Source: an uncultured Pseudorhodobacter sp.
GTDB lineage: Bacteria; Pseudomonadota; Alphaproteobacteria; Rhodobacterales; Rhodobacteraceae
Reading direction: 5' to 3'
Assembly: GCA_937910975.1 (NCBI GenBank)
Contig: CALEMZ010000113.1
Coordinates: 1-18,062 of the forward strand
Length of the DNA: 18,062 nt
Below, one piece after another: positions 1 to 8,111 of this stretch. The notes beneath the pieces are model-generated. The model saw nothing but the letters and a program-made list of their open reading frames with translations. It did no database searches and was not told where the DNA came from. Every line of letters begins with the position of its first letter. Position 1 is the stretch's first letter. The position numbers were made by a program, and so were the translations under genes.

Positions 1-117
1 GGCGCGTTTGTGGACCGGACGTTCAACACCACCGATGTCTGCCTTGTGATGGATACTGCGCAGATGTCAGCCCGGCACCGGCGGTATTATGAGCGCAAGG
101 AAGGCCAGCCGGGATGA
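1..117 (+). CDS. olsB: C-terminal end of an OlsB-like ornithine N-acyltransferase (partial)
   Basis: An open frame runs from the first base to TGA at 115-117 and gives 38 residues containing FNTTDVCLVM and ending in RRYYERKEGQPG. The FNTTDV stretch and the RHRRYYE tail are typical of the GNAT/autoinducer-synthase-like L-ornithine N(alpha)-acyltransferase (OlsB), which adds a 3-hydroxyacyl chain to ornithine in the first step of ornithine lipid synthesis. The frame ends in an ATGA overlap with the next gene, an OlsA-like acyltransferase, which is the usual olsB-olsA arrangement and supports the call. Only the last few percent of the protein is visible, so the catalytic domain cannot be checked. 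The gene is cut by the window edge, not by mutation. Confidence 0.6.
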   Translation, partial: GAFVDRTFNTTDVCLVMDTAQMSARHRRYYERKEGQPG

Positions 118-941
118 GCAATTGGCGTGATGACAAGATGCCGATGGGGCGGATTGGTGCCTTGGGTTGGCTGCGAGTAGTATTGCGGATTTTACCATTT
201 TTTGTGGTGACTTATGGCGGGTTGTTATTGTTGCTTCTGGTGCGTGCGATTGAGGCCCCGATCTATGGCCAGGCGCGTCCCGTGACACCCTATATCACCC
301 AAGGGGTGTGCCGTGCTGCGCTTGCCATCATTGGGCTGCGGCTGCGGGTGCGGGGCCGCCCAATGCGTGCGCGCGGGGCGGTGGTGGCAAACCATTCGTC
401 ATGGCTGGATATTTTCGTGCTCAACGCCTGCGACCGGGTCTATTTCGTGTCCAAGGCCGAGGTAGCGCAATGGCCGGGGATTGGCTGGCTGGCACGGGCG
501 ACGGGGACGGTGTTTATCGCGCGCGACCCGAGCAAGGCCAAGTCGCAACAGGAACTGTTTGAGGCGCGGTTGCGGGCTGGGCATCGGCTTTTGTTTTTCC
601 CGGAAGGGACGAGCACAGATAGTTTGCGGGTTCTGCCTTTTAAATCAACGCTCTTTGCGGCGTTCTTTACCCATGGGATGGAGCATGTGATGCATATTCA
701 GCCCGTATCTTTGCATTATGTAGCACCTGCGGGTGCGGATAAGCGGCTGTATGGTTGGTGGGCGGAAATGTATTTCGCACCGCATTTGCTGCATGTGCTG
801 GCGCAGCCCCGGCAGGGCTGGGTTGAGGTGGGGTTTCACGATGAGGTCGCAGTGGATGCCTTTGCCAGCCGCAAGGAATTGGCGGCGCATTGCGAGGCGG
901 TCGTCCGGTCAGGGCACGGGGGGCTTAGCCCCCCGGCCTGA
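114..941 (+). CDS. olsA: OlsA/PlsC-like 1-acyl-glycerol-3-phosphate (lyso-ornithine lipid) acyltransferase
   Basis: This 275-aa protein carries the PlsC/LPLAT signature: NHSSWLD (HX4D, His94 to Asp99), FIARD around 134-138 and FFPEGTS at 161-167. A hydrophobic segment at about residues 20-45 would anchor it in the inner membrane. Family members move an acyl chain from acyl-ACP or acyl-CoA to a lysolipid. The start ATG overlaps the stop of the preceding OlsB-like gene (ATGA), and a GAAGG sequence lies just upstream, so the two are probably co-translated. That pairing argues for OlsA, which O-acylates lyso-ornithine lipid, rather than a general PlsC for phosphatidic acid, although in some bacteria OlsA does both. 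The 3' end contains a seven-base-pair GC hairpin (918-934). Confidence 0.8.
   Translation: MSNWRDDKMPMGRIGALGWLRVVLRILPFFVVTYGGLLLLLLVRAIEAPIYGQARPVTPYITQGVCRAALAIIGLRLRVRGRPMRARGAVVANHSSWLDIFVLNACDRVYFVSKAEVAQWPGIGWLARATGTVFIARDPSKAKSQQELFEARLRAGHRLLFFPEGTSTDSLRVLPFKSTLFAAFFTHGMEHVMHIQPVSLHYVAPAGADKRLYGWWAEMYFAPHLLHVLAQPRQGWVEVGFHDEVAVDAFASRKELAAHCEAVVRSGHGGLSPPA
918..934. terminator. GC-rich hairpin at the convergent gene ends
   Basis: A perfect seven-base-pair stem (GGGGGGC / GCCCCCC, loop TTA) lies at the last codons of the acyltransferase gene and just beyond the stop of the converging ThiE-like gene. Neither strand has a clear T run after it, so it may slow transcription from both sides or simply separate the two units. 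It is not a textbook intrinsic terminator. Confidence 0.3.
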
Positions 942-946
942 AGGGT

Positions 947-1567
947 TCAACCCAAGGGTGCTAACAGGGCCTTGAGGGCTGCGCTGGGGTTGTCACTGCC
1001 CCAGATTTCAGTGCCGATGCCGAAGAAATCGGTGACGGGGCCGAATTTCTCTACCAGTTCCACCGTCAGCGCGCCTTCGGCGACGACCGGCACCTCGATC
1101 ATTGCCGACCACCATTCGAAAATCTCAAAGTCAACGGAATGGCCATCGCCAAGCGCGCTGGCCCCAATCGGGCCAAAGGAAACGTAGTCGGCCCCGGCCT
1201 CGGCAGCGCTCATGCCGTCATGGCGCGTGGTGCCGCAATAGGCCCCGATGATGGCATCAGCCCCCATCTCAATGCGCAGCTTGCGGATATTCTTGCGCGT
1301 ATCGGTCAGATGCACACCATCAAGGCCCAAACGGTCGGCCAGAAGCACATGATCTTCCACGACAATCGCCACATCACGCGCGTGGGCCACTTCGCGCAAC
1401 GCATCGGCGGCGCGGGAAAGCTGCTCTTCGTCGCGGGCGGCGAGGGAGAGGCGGAGGCAGGCAATCTCATGGGCGTCAAGCACGGATTTGAGCGCCTCGG
1501 AGAAAGGGGCTATCTCAAAGGCCGGGGGGGTGATGAGGTAAATCTGCGGGCGCTCAGCTTCGGCCAT
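947..1567 (-). CDS. Thiamine phosphate synthase family protein (divergent ThiE-like)
   Basis: The 206-aa product is a TIM-barrel protein of the TenI/ThiE family, recognised by QIYLITPP at the start, DGVHLTD at 83-89, GADYVSFGPI at 126-134 and a late GIGTEIW. True ThiE joins HMP-pyrophosphate and the thiazole phosphate to give thiamine phosphate. The catalytic regions are poorly kept: the usual GPxxxTxxK loop reads GPIGASALGDG, the Q-x-R-x-K segment near residue 38 reads CLRLSLA, and the late GGI turn reads AEGAL. It may therefore be a ThiE-like paralogue with another activity. The start has GGAG about eight bases upstream. It follows the TfoX-N gene by 52 bases on the same strand and may be co-transcribed with it. 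Confidence 0.65.
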   Translation of the reverse strand: MAEAERPQIYLITPPAFEIAPFSEALKSVLDAHEIACLRLSLAARDEEQLSRAADALREVAHARDVAIVVEDHVLLADRLGLDGVHLTDTRKNIRKLRIEMGADAIIGAYCGTTRHDGMSAAEAGADYVSFGPIGASALGDGHSVDFEIFEWWSAMIEVPVVAEGALTVELVEKFGPVTDFFGIGTEIWGSDNPSAALKALLAPLG

Positions 1568-1619
1568 TGGGGTAACTCCATATGCGATGAGGCGCTTTAA
1601 CGCAGATTTGCGGGCTTGG

Positions 1620-1946
1620 CTACTTGGGAGGCAGCGAATTTACGAAGGAAAGCGCAAGCGAAAGGAAGGCCGCCCGTTTGGCATCGTCTTGCAGCGTGTC
1701 CAGATCACATTCGACAAAGCCTTTCATGGGGCGTTTGGTGAAAAGCATCGGACGGCCACCCGGCAGGGCGAGGGCGTGTTCGTAGGCCTCTGGCCCGACG
1801 CGGTACATCGCTCCACCTTCCAACGTGCCGCAAAGCATATGGCCGTGCAGCATGAAGCACAGGCCGCCGAACATCTTCTTCTCGGTGGCGGGCGTGGCGC
1901 TGAGATCGTCGCGCAAGATTTGCGCTATGCCGTCGTCATAGGGCAT
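1620..1946 (-). CDS. TfoX N-terminal domain protein
   Basis: The protein begins MPYDDGIAQIL and contains KKMFGGLCFMLHGHMLCG, the conserved core of the TfoX_N (Sxy-like) domain; the C-terminal TfoX domain of E. coli Sxy is absent. At 108 aa it has the length of the stand-alone TfoX-N proteins that are widespread in alphaproteobacteria and whose function is not established; Sxy itself acts with CRP on competence genes. An upstream in-frame ATG at 1967 would add seven residues, but the start at 1946 has an AAAGGA ribosome site at good spacing and matches the usual MxYDxxL beginning, so it is preferred. The gene is divergent from trmJ, with 75 bases between the starts. Confidence 0.75.
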   Translation of the reverse strand: MPYDDGIAQILRDDLSATPATEKKMFGGLCFMLHGHMLCGTLEGGAMYRVGPEAYEHALALPGGRPMLFTKRPMKGFVECDLDTLQDDAKRAAFLSLALSFVNSLPPK

Positions 1947-2021
1947 TGGCTGTCCTTTACTTGTCATCGGCTGGGGGGCAGCGTATCAGGCCGGGAAATT
2001 CCCGCAAGCAGGACGGATAAA

Positions 2022-2777
2022 ATGAGTGACGCAGAGATCCCTGTTGCCGATCAGGTGCCGCCGGTTTTCGTGCTGGTGCGCCCGCAAATGGGCGAAAACA
2101 TTGGGGCCGCTGCACGGGCGATGTTGAATTTTGGGCTGGAGCGACTGCGGGTGGTGGATCCGCGCGACGGCTGGCCCAGCCCCAAAGCGGTGGCGATGGC
2201 ATCTGGCGCAGGGCGTTTGCTGGAGACGGCGGGGCCATATGCCGATGTGCAGGCGGCGATTGGCGATTGTGATTATGTGTTTGCCACAACCGCGCGTGGG
2301 CGGGAACTGACCAAGCCGGTGTTTACGCCTGAGGCTGCCATGGAAAAGGCGCGGGCTTTGGTTGCCGCAGGCAAGCGCGTGGGCGTGCTGTTTGGCCCGG
2401 AGCGTGCGGGGCTAGAAAATGACGATGTGGTGCTGGCCAATGCTATTGTGACGGTGCCGGTGAACCCCGACTTTCCCAGCTTGAACCTTTCACAATGTGT
2501 GCTGTTGGTGGGCTATGAGTGGCGGCGCCAGACGGAGGTGGCCGTGGCCGAGGTCATGGAGTTCAACCGCACGGAATTTGCAAGCCGGGTTGAGGTGGAG
2601 AAGCTGGGCGATCATTTTGAAGAAAAGCTGGACGCGGCGGGGTTTTTCTATCCGCCCGCGAAAGTGCCGGGAATGAAGCAGAGCTTGCGCAATATGTGGG
2701 CGCGGCTGGGATTGACCAAGGCCGAGGTCGCGACATTCCACGGCATGTTGCGCCAGATTGCGCGACAATTGCGCTAA
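2022..2777 (+). CDS. trmJ: tRNA (cytidine/uridine-2'-O-)-methyltransferase TrmJ-type
   Basis: The 251-aa product is a SPOUT-fold RNA methyltransferase with all three class motifs: motif 1 at GENIGAAARAMLNFG (24-38), motif 2 at LFGPERAGLEND (123-134) and motif 3 at VNPDFPSLNLSQ (147-158). A C-terminal helical extension of about 80 residues is as expected for TrmJ, which uses SAM to 2'-O-methylate position 32 of several tRNAs in the cytoplasm. Open frame continues upstream to 1587, but that part is antisense to the TfoX-N gene; the ATG at 2022 has AGGA at good spacing and gives the family's normal length. The next gene starts 91 bases downstream on the same strand. Confidence 0.9.
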   Translation: MSDAEIPVADQVPPVFVLVRPQMGENIGAAARAMLNFGLERLRVVDPRDGWPSPKAVAMASGAGRLLETAGPYADVQAAIGDCDYVFATTARGRELTKPVFTPEAAMEKARALVAAGKRVGVLFGPERAGLENDDVVLANAIVTVPVNPDFPSLNLSQCVLLVGYEWRRQTEVAVAEVMEFNRTEFASRVEVEKLGDHFEEKLDAAGFFYPPAKVPGMKQSLRNMWARLGLTKAEVATFHGMLRQIARQLR

Positions 2778-2868
2778 GAGGCTTTGCGATGTGTCAGCCG
2801 CGCAGAGGGTCTTGAAGCGGGGAGGGCTGCGGCCTAGTGTGCGCGCCGAAGAGAACGGAGTCGCCCGG

Positions 2869-4035
2869 ATGGCTGGAAAACGCAATATTTTTGAGGATGT
2901 GGGCGAGGGTGCAAAGCCAAAACCCGCGCAGGGCGGTATGATCGCGCGCAAGGATGGCGGCGCACGCGGCGCGATCCGGCTGTGGCTGATGCTGCTCTTT
3001 GGTCTGGTCATGGTGATGATAGTGATCGGCGGGCTGACGCGGTTGACCGATAGTGGGCTTTCGATCACGGAATGGCGCCCGGTGACTGGCGCTTTGCCGC
3101 CGATGAATGAGGCCGCTTGGACGGCTGAGTTCGAGAAGTACCGCATGATTCCAGAATATCAGCTGCAAAACAAGGGCATGAGCCTTGCAGAGTTCAAGTC
3201 GATATACTGGTGGGAATGGGGGCATCGGCAATTGGGCCGGGTAATTGGCCTTGTTTGGGCCATTGGCTATTTTGGTTTTCTGGTGGCGCGCAAGATCCCG
3301 CAGGGTTGGGCCGGGCGGCTGTTTTGGATTGGGGCCTTGGGTGGGGCGCAAGGCGTGATTGGCTGGTGGATGGTCGCCTCGGGGCTTGGGGGCGGGCGGG
3401 TTGATGTTGCCTCGTATCGCCTGGCTACGCATCTGGGGCTTGCCTTTGTGATCCTTGGTTACATCGCGTGGTATGTGTTTTTGCTGGGCCGCAGCGAGGC
3501 TGATTTGATGCAGGCGCGGCGCGCGCGGGAGGGGCGATTGTTTGGCCTTTCAACCGGGTTGCTGCATTTTGCATTTTTGCAGATTTTGCTGGGTGCTTTG
3601 GTGGCCGGCATTGACGCCGGGCGCGGCTTTCCGACTTGGCCGTATATGAATGGCCAGTTCTTTCCGGCGGACGCGTTTTATGTGCCTGATGGCGCGGGGG
3701 GCAGTCTTCCCGTTTGGCATGCGTTTTTTGAGAACCCCGGTCTGGTGCAATTCATTCACCGCATGACGGGCTATGCGCTGTTTGCCTTTGGCATTGTGGT
3801 TTGGCTGCGGGGGCGGAAATCATCGCATGCCACAACGCGGCGAGCGTTTGATTGGGTGATGACCATTTTGTTCGGTCAGGTTGTTTTGGGCATTGCTGCG
3901 GTGCTGACGGCGGCGCAATTGCATACGGCAATCACGCATCAAATCGGCGCGGTGATCTTGTGGGTGCTGATTTTGCGGGCGAGGCACCTGTCTCAATACC
4001 CCCGGCAGGGGTCGATCCGGAAGGGAACGGCATGA
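2869..4035 (+). CDS. ctaA: Heme A synthase (COX15/CtaA type 2)
   Basis: The 388-aa integral membrane protein has eight likely transmembrane segments. Its motifs are those of COX15: GGLTRLTDSGLSITEWRPVTGALPP (54-78), WWEWGHRQLGRVIG (114-127), QGVIGWWMV (161-169), FIHRMTGY (295-302) and HTAITHQIGA (352-361). His119, His188, His297 and His357 fit the four conserved heme-ligand histidines. The enzyme oxidises the C8 methyl of heme O to a formyl group, making heme A for aa3-type cytochrome oxidase. The start has a GGAG-type site shortly upstream; an in-frame start at 2758 would overlap trmJ and add unconserved residues. It is followed by the carboxypeptidase gene with an ATGA overlap, and no cox genes lie nearby. 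Confidence 0.93.
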   Translation: MAGKRNIFEDVGEGAKPKPAQGGMIARKDGGARGAIRLWLMLLFGLVMVMIVIGGLTRLTDSGLSITEWRPVTGALPPMNEAAWTAEFEKYRMIPEYQLQNKGMSLAEFKSIYWWEWGHRQLGRVIGLVWAIGYFGFLVARKIPQGWAGRLFWIGALGGAQGVIGWWMVASGLGGGRVDVASYRLATHLGLAFVILGYIAWYVFLLGRSEADLMQARRAREGRLFGLSTGLLHFAFLQILLGALVAGIDAGRGFPTWPYMNGQFFPADAFYVPDGAGGSLPVWHAFFENPGLVQFIHRMTGYALFAFGIVVWLRGRKSSHATTRRAFDWVMTILFGQVVLGIAAVLTAAQLHTAITHQIGAVILWVLILRARHLSQYPRQGSIRKGTA

Positions 4036-5528
4036 ATATTCGGGCAAATGCTTTTGATGAGCTGATGGCGTTTCAACGCCGAACCGAGGCGCTGGGGCAG
4101 ATTTCGGGCCGTTTGGGCTGGGATCAGGAAACGATGATGCCGCGCGCAGCTGCGGGGCAGAGGGCCGAAGAAATGGCCGCGATCGAGGGCGTTTTGCATG
4201 CGCGCCGCACCGATGCGCGGCTGGAGGCTTGGCTGGCAGAGGCCGAGGCTACGGTCGTGACTGGCGATGCGGTTGGGCAGGCGCAGTTGCGCCATATCCG
4301 CCGGAGCTTTACGCGGGCGTCAAAAATTCCGGCGCGATTGGCCGAGGAATTGGCGCGGGTTACATCTTCAGCGCAGGGCGTCTGGGCCGAGGCACGGGCG
4401 AGCAATGATGTGGCGACGTTCTTGCCCGCGCTGCGTGAGGTGATCACCCTACGGCGCGAAGAGGCGGCGTGTCTGGCGCAGGGCGGCGATCTTTATGATG
4501 CGCTGATTGAGGATTACGAGCCGGGGGCCACAGCGGCCAGCCTTGGCGCGATGTTTGACGGTATGCGCCCGCGCCTGATCGAACTGCGCGGCGCGGTGCT
4601 GGAGGCCGCCTATCAGCCAGAGGCGCTGGAAGGCCGCTTTGGCAGCGATGGCCAGATGAAAATTGCCCGTGAGCTGGCCAGTGCATTTGGTTATGACTGG
4701 GATCGGGGGCGGCTGGATTTGGCGGTGCATCCGTTCTCTTCCGGCTCCGGCTCGGACGCGCGGATCACTACGCGGGTGGTGGAAAACGATCCGTTCAACT
4801 GCTGGTACTCGACCATCCATGAGGTGGGCCATGCCTGCTATGAGCTAGGCGTTGACGAGGATTATGCGCTGACGCCTCTGGGGCAGGGCGTTTCCATGGG
4901 CGTGCATGAAAGCCAGAGCCGGATATATGAAAACCAGTTGGGACGCAGCCGAGCCTTTACCGGCTGGCTTTTGGGGCGGATGCGCACGCAGTTCAGCGAT
5001 TTCAACGCGCGGGATGCGGATGCGTTCTACGCCACGGTCAACAGGGTGCGAGCAGGTTATATTCGGACCGAGGCCGATGAGGTGCAATACAATCTGCATG
5101 TCATGCTGCGCTTTGATCTGGAGCGTGCCCTGATTTCGGGGGATCTGGTGGTGGATGATCTGGAGGCCGCCTGGAATGATCGGTTCCGTGCGGATTTCGG
5201 TTTCCCGGTGGACAAGCCCTCAAATGGTGTGTTGCAAGATGTGCATTGGTCGGTGGGACTGTTTGGCTATTTCCCGACCTATTCCTTGGGCAATCTTTAT
5301 GCGGGCTGTTTGCATCAGGCCTTGGGCAAAGCGGTGCCGGATCTGGATGGGCAAATGGCGCAGGGCGATACCTCGGCGGCCACGGGCTGGCTGCGTGAAA
5401 ATGTGCAGCGTCATGGCGGGCTTTACACCCCGCGTGAGGTGATCACGCGGGCTTGCGGGTTTGAGCCGCATGAAGGCCCACTGCTGGATTATCTGGAAGA
5501 GAAATTCCGCGCGATTTATCGGCTTTGA
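4032..5528 (+). CDS. Carboxypeptidase M32 (Taq carboxypeptidase family)
   Basis: The 498-aa protein is a full-length M32 metallocarboxypeptidase. It shows the zinc motif HEVGH (263-267), the third ligand in HESQS (Glu293), and family blocks ARITTRVVENDPFNCWYSTIHE before the zinc site, IRTEADEVQYNLHVMLRF after it, and DVHWSVGLFGYFPTYSLGNLY near the C terminus. No signal peptide is present, so it should act in the cytoplasm, removing single residues from peptide C termini during peptide turnover. The ATG overlaps the stop of the heme A synthase gene (ATGA) and its own TGA overlaps the start of the next gene (TGATG), so the three genes are probably translationally coupled. No functional link to heme A is obvious. 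Confidence 0.93.
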   Translation: MNIRANAFDELMAFQRRTEALGQISGRLGWDQETMMPRAAAGQRAEEMAAIEGVLHARRTDARLEAWLAEAEATVVTGDAVGQAQLRHIRRSFTRASKIPARLAEELARVTSSAQGVWAEARASNDVATFLPALREVITLRREEAACLAQGGDLYDALIEDYEPGATAASLGAMFDGMRPRLIELRGAVLEAAYQPEALEGRFGSDGQMKIARELASAFGYDWDRGRLDLAVHPFSSGSGSDARITTRVVENDPFNCWYSTIHEVGHACYELGVDEDYALTPLGQGVSMGVHESQSRIYENQLGRSRAFTGWLLGRMRTQFSDFNARDADAFYATVNRVRAGYIRTEADEVQYNLHVMLRFDLERALISGDLVVDDLEAAWNDRFRADFGFPVDKPSNGVLQDVHWSVGLFGYFPTYSLGNLYAGCLHQALGKAVPDLDGQMAQGDTSAATGWLRENVQRHGGLYTPREVITRACGFEPHEGPLLDYLEEKFRAIYRL

Positions 5529-6718
5529 TGGTGGAGCGGCGACCCGGCCTCGGTGTCTGGTTGCTCGCCACCGGGCAGACTTTGGGCTACGCTTGTCTGT
5601 TTTACAGCTTTGCCGCGTTGATCCTTTCCATGGAGACAGATCTGGGATGGGACAAGCGCTTGTTTGCGCTTGGCCCGATGCTGGCGATTGGAATTTCGGC
5701 CGTATTGGCACCCTTTGTCGGGCGCTTGGTGGATGCGGGCCGGGGGCAGAGCCTGCTGGTGGGCGGCGCGGTTCTGGGCGGGCTTGCGCTGTTTGGCCTG
5801 TCGCAGGCACGGGTGCCGGGGCATTATCTTGCGGCTTGGGCCGTGATCGGCATCGCGCAATCGGCCTGCCTTTATGAAGCTGCCTTTGCCTATCTGGTGC
5901 GGCGTTATGGTGTGGCAGCACGGGCGCGGATCATCCGGGTGACATTGATTGCGGGCTTTGCCTCGACCCTCGCCTTTCCGGCCGGAGCGGCATTGGCCGA
6001 GGCCTTTGGCTGGCGAGTTGCCATTTTGGTGGCGGCGGTGGTGATGCTGTTTGGCGCGGCCCCTTTGCACCTGTTGGGCTGCTGGATCATCCGGGCAGAA
6101 ACAGTGCTGGAGGTGGATGAAGCCAGTGGCAAGGGGTTCGTGGCGCAAGTTTTGCGGCGGCCGGTGTTTTGGGGGCTGGCCGGGCTGTTCGGCCTTGTGG
6201 GGCTGAATCATTGGATACTGATCAGCTTTTTGGTGCCGCTGCTGGTGGCGATGGGGGTCAGCCATGGGTGGGCAGTTCTGGCGGCCTCGGTGGTCGGCCC
6301 ATGCCAGACCCTTGGGCGTTTTGCCTTGATGCGACTGGAGGCCCGGATTGGCACGGCGCAAGCCATCGGTTGGACGCTTGCCATGTTGCTGGGAGCGTCG
6401 GCGCTGCTGGCCATGGCGGGGATTGCGCCGATGGCGATCTTTGGCTTTGCCGCCTTGCAGGGGGCGGCGATGGGGATCATGACGATCTTGCGACCTGCCT
6501 TGGTGGCGGAAAGCCTTGGGCGGGTACATTTTGGCGCAATCAGCGGGATGCTTTCGATCTCATCTCTGGGGGCCTCGGCTGTGGCCCCGTTGGTCGCAGC
6601 GACTTTGTTTGAGACGGCGGGGCCTGCTGGGATGATTGGCGCAAGCTTTGCCATGGCACTGGGTGCGCTGGGGCTTGCACGTTGGGTGCTACGGGCGGAA
6701 AGCGGCCGGGCTGCTTAA
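5528..6718 (+). CDS. MFS-family transporter, substrate unknown
   Basis: The 396-aa product is almost entirely hydrophobic, with about twelve transmembrane segments in two halves and a short polar centre near residues 195-205. The loop after the second segment reads GRLVDAGRG, in the position of the MFS loop 2-3 motif, and the overall pattern resembles 'YbfB/OFA-like' MFS permeases. No substrate can be deduced. ATG at 5528 overlaps the preceding stop by one base (TGATG); a TTG one codon earlier is also possible. The gene ends in TTAA, and these four bases also hold the stop codon of the converging crotonase gene. Confidence 0.8.
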   Translation: MVERRPGLGVWLLATGQTLGYACLFYSFAALILSMETDLGWDKRLFALGPMLAIGISAVLAPFVGRLVDAGRGQSLLVGGAVLGGLALFGLSQARVPGHYLAAWAVIGIAQSACLYEAAFAYLVRRYGVAARARIIRVTLIAGFASTLAFPAGAALAEAFGWRVAILVAAVVMLFGAAPLHLLGCWIIRAETVLEVDEASGKGFVAQVLRRPVFWGLAGLFGLVGLNHWILISFLVPLLVAMGVSHGWAVLAASVVGPCQTLGRFALMRLEARIGTAQAIGWTLAMLLGASALLAMAGIAPMAIFGFAALQGAAMGIMTILRPALVAESLGRVHFGAISGMLSISSLGASAVAPLVAATLFETAGPAGMIGASFAMALGALGLARWVLRAESGRAA

Positions 6719-7509
6719 GTTTTCCAGTTGGGGTCGCGCTTTTCGATAAAGGCGGTGATGCCCTCGTCGGTGTCGCGCAGCAGCATGTTTGTCACCATCA
6801 CGGCCCCGGTATGGGCGTAGGCCTCAGCCAGCGAGAGCTGCGCCTGATCATAAAAGGCGCGTTTTCCGATGCGCACGGCGGCACCGAGTTTGCTGGCCAC
6901 CGTGCGGGCCAAGGCGAGGGTTTCGGCTTCCAGCATTTCTGGTTCTACCACCCGGTTCACAAGCCCGATTTCAGCGGCGCGGCTGGCGGGGATAAATTCG
7001 CCAGTCACCAGCATTTCAAAGGCCTGTTTGGCGGAAACGTTGCGCGTCAGCGCCACCATCGGGGTGGAACAAAAAAGGCCAATATTTACCCCGTTCATAC
7101 CAAAGCGCGTGCTTGCAGCGGCCACAGCCATATCGCAGGTGGCAACAAGCTGGCAGCCTGCGGCGGTGGCAATGCCATGGGCTGATGCGATAACAGGTTG
7201 GGGCAGGGTGGTGATGGCCTGCATCACGGCGGCGCAGCGGGCAAAGAGATCGGCGAAATAGGCCGCACCTTGATCAGGGGTCGCGCGGCCGGCCTGCATT
7301 TCCTTAAGGTCATGGCCGGCGCAAAACACTTTGCCTGCGCCGCGCAGCACCACGACTTTGGTGGCCGTGTCCTGCGCAAGCCGGGCAAGCTCGTCTGACA
7401 GTGCCGCGAGCATCGTATCCGATAGCGCATTGAGGCTGCCGGGGCTGTTAAGCGTAAGCCGTGCGATCCCGCCCTCAAGGTCTTCGCGCACAAGAATGGG
7501 GTCGGTCAT
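6715..7509 (-). CDS. Enoyl-CoA hydratase/isomerase family protein, ECHDC3-like, lacking catalytic glutamates
   Basis: The 264-aa protein has the crotonase fold: RLTLNSPGSLNALS (17-30), FCAGHDLKEM (62-71, CoA/oxyanion-hole region), HGIATAAGCQLVATCD (111-126) and a typical C terminus. The stretch ATAAGCQLVA...VNIGLFCSTP is characteristic of the ECHDC3 subgroup, also found in animal mitochondria. Aligned with rat enoyl-CoA hydratase, the two acid/base glutamates (Glu144, Glu164) correspond here to Gln120 and Gly140, so ordinary hydration of enoyl-CoA is unlikely. The real reaction is not known to me. It is divergent from the thioesterase gene (104 bases between starts), which may also act on acyl-CoA, and its stop overlaps that of the MFS gene. 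Confidence 0.85.
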   Translation of the reverse strand: MTDPILVREDLEGGIARLTLNSPGSLNALSDTMLAALSDELARLAQDTATKVVVLRGAGKVFCAGHDLKEMQAGRATPDQGAAYFADLFARCAAVMQAITTLPQPVIASAHGIATAAGCQLVATCDMAVAAASTRFGMNGVNIGLFCSTPMVALTRNVSAKQAFEMLVTGEFIPASRAAEIGLVNRVVEPEMLEAETLALARTVASKLGAAVRIGKRAFYDQAQLSLAEAYAHTGAVMVTNMLLRDTDEGITAFIEKRDPNWKT

Positions 7510-7613
7510 CTTGTCATGTCTTTCATTTTGCTATGGAGTTGGGTCAAGTATAGCCAAGCGGGCGCTGATGGGAAGGGGTTTCCCTGCAGGGGTGGCGAAT
7601 ATGAAGGGGCGGT

Positions 7614-8039
7614 ATGGTAATTGAGATGGACAAGGCAGCGCTGACGGCGTTTCTGGCGCGGGATTTTGCAGAGGTGGCGGAGGATTTTGCCATCACCCGT
7701 GTTGATATGGATGTACTGGAGGTGCGGCTGAATGTGGCGGCGCGGCATTTGCGCCCCGGAGGCACGGTGTCGGGGCCGTCGATGTTCGCGCTGGCGGATG
7801 TGGCGATGTATCTGGCCATTCTGGCACGGCTGGGGCCGGTCGCACTGGCGGTGACGACCAATTGCAGCATTGATTTCATGCGCAAGCCTGAAGCGGGTCG
7901 CGCGCTTATCGCGCAGGCGCGGGTGCTCAAGCTGGGGCGCGTCCTTGCTGTTGGGGATGTTATAATCCGCTCGGACGGGGTGGAGGCCCCGGTGGCACGG
8001 GCGGGGTTGACCTATTCCATCCCCCCGGCAGGTAGATAA
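7614..8039 (+). CDS. PaaI-family acyl-CoA thioesterase (hotdog fold)
   Basis: The 141-aa product shows the hotdog thioesterase pattern: RHLRPGGTVSGPSMFALADVAMYLAI (44-69), with Asp62 in the position of the catalytic acidic residue, then VTTNCSIDFMRKPEAG in the second half. Family members cleave acyl- or aryl-CoA thioesters in the cytoplasm. ATG at 7614 has AAGGGG a few bases upstream; a second ATG at 7626 has a weaker site. The natural acyl group cannot be told from sequence. The stop codon lies inside the U-tract sequence of the terminator used by the converging bactofilin gene. Confidence 0.8.
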   Translation: MVIEMDKAALTAFLARDFAEVAEDFAITRVDMDVLEVRLNVAARHLRPGGTVSGPSMFALADVAMYLAILARLGPVALAVTTNCSIDFMRKPEAGRALIAQARVLKLGRVLAVGDVIIRSDGVEAPVARAGLTYSIPPAGR

Positions 8040-8076
8040 AGAAAAAGCCCGGAAATTTCGATCAGATTTTCGGGCT
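8034..8076 (-). terminator. Intrinsic terminator of the bactofilin gene
   Basis: A ten-base-pair stem (8046-8055 with 8067-8076, one G-T pair) has an 11-base loop and, read on the minus strand, is followed by TTTTTCTTT. It lies 36 bases after the bactofilin stop. On the plus strand no T run follows, so it acts one way. Confidence 0.85.
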
Positions 8077-8111
8077 AGCATTTATGTGGGATGGATTAGA
8101 CTGGCTGTGGG

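Noticed and set aside
1587..2021. N-terminal extension of the TrmJ frame
   Set aside because: It is antisense to the TfoX-N gene; TrmJ has normal length from 2022.
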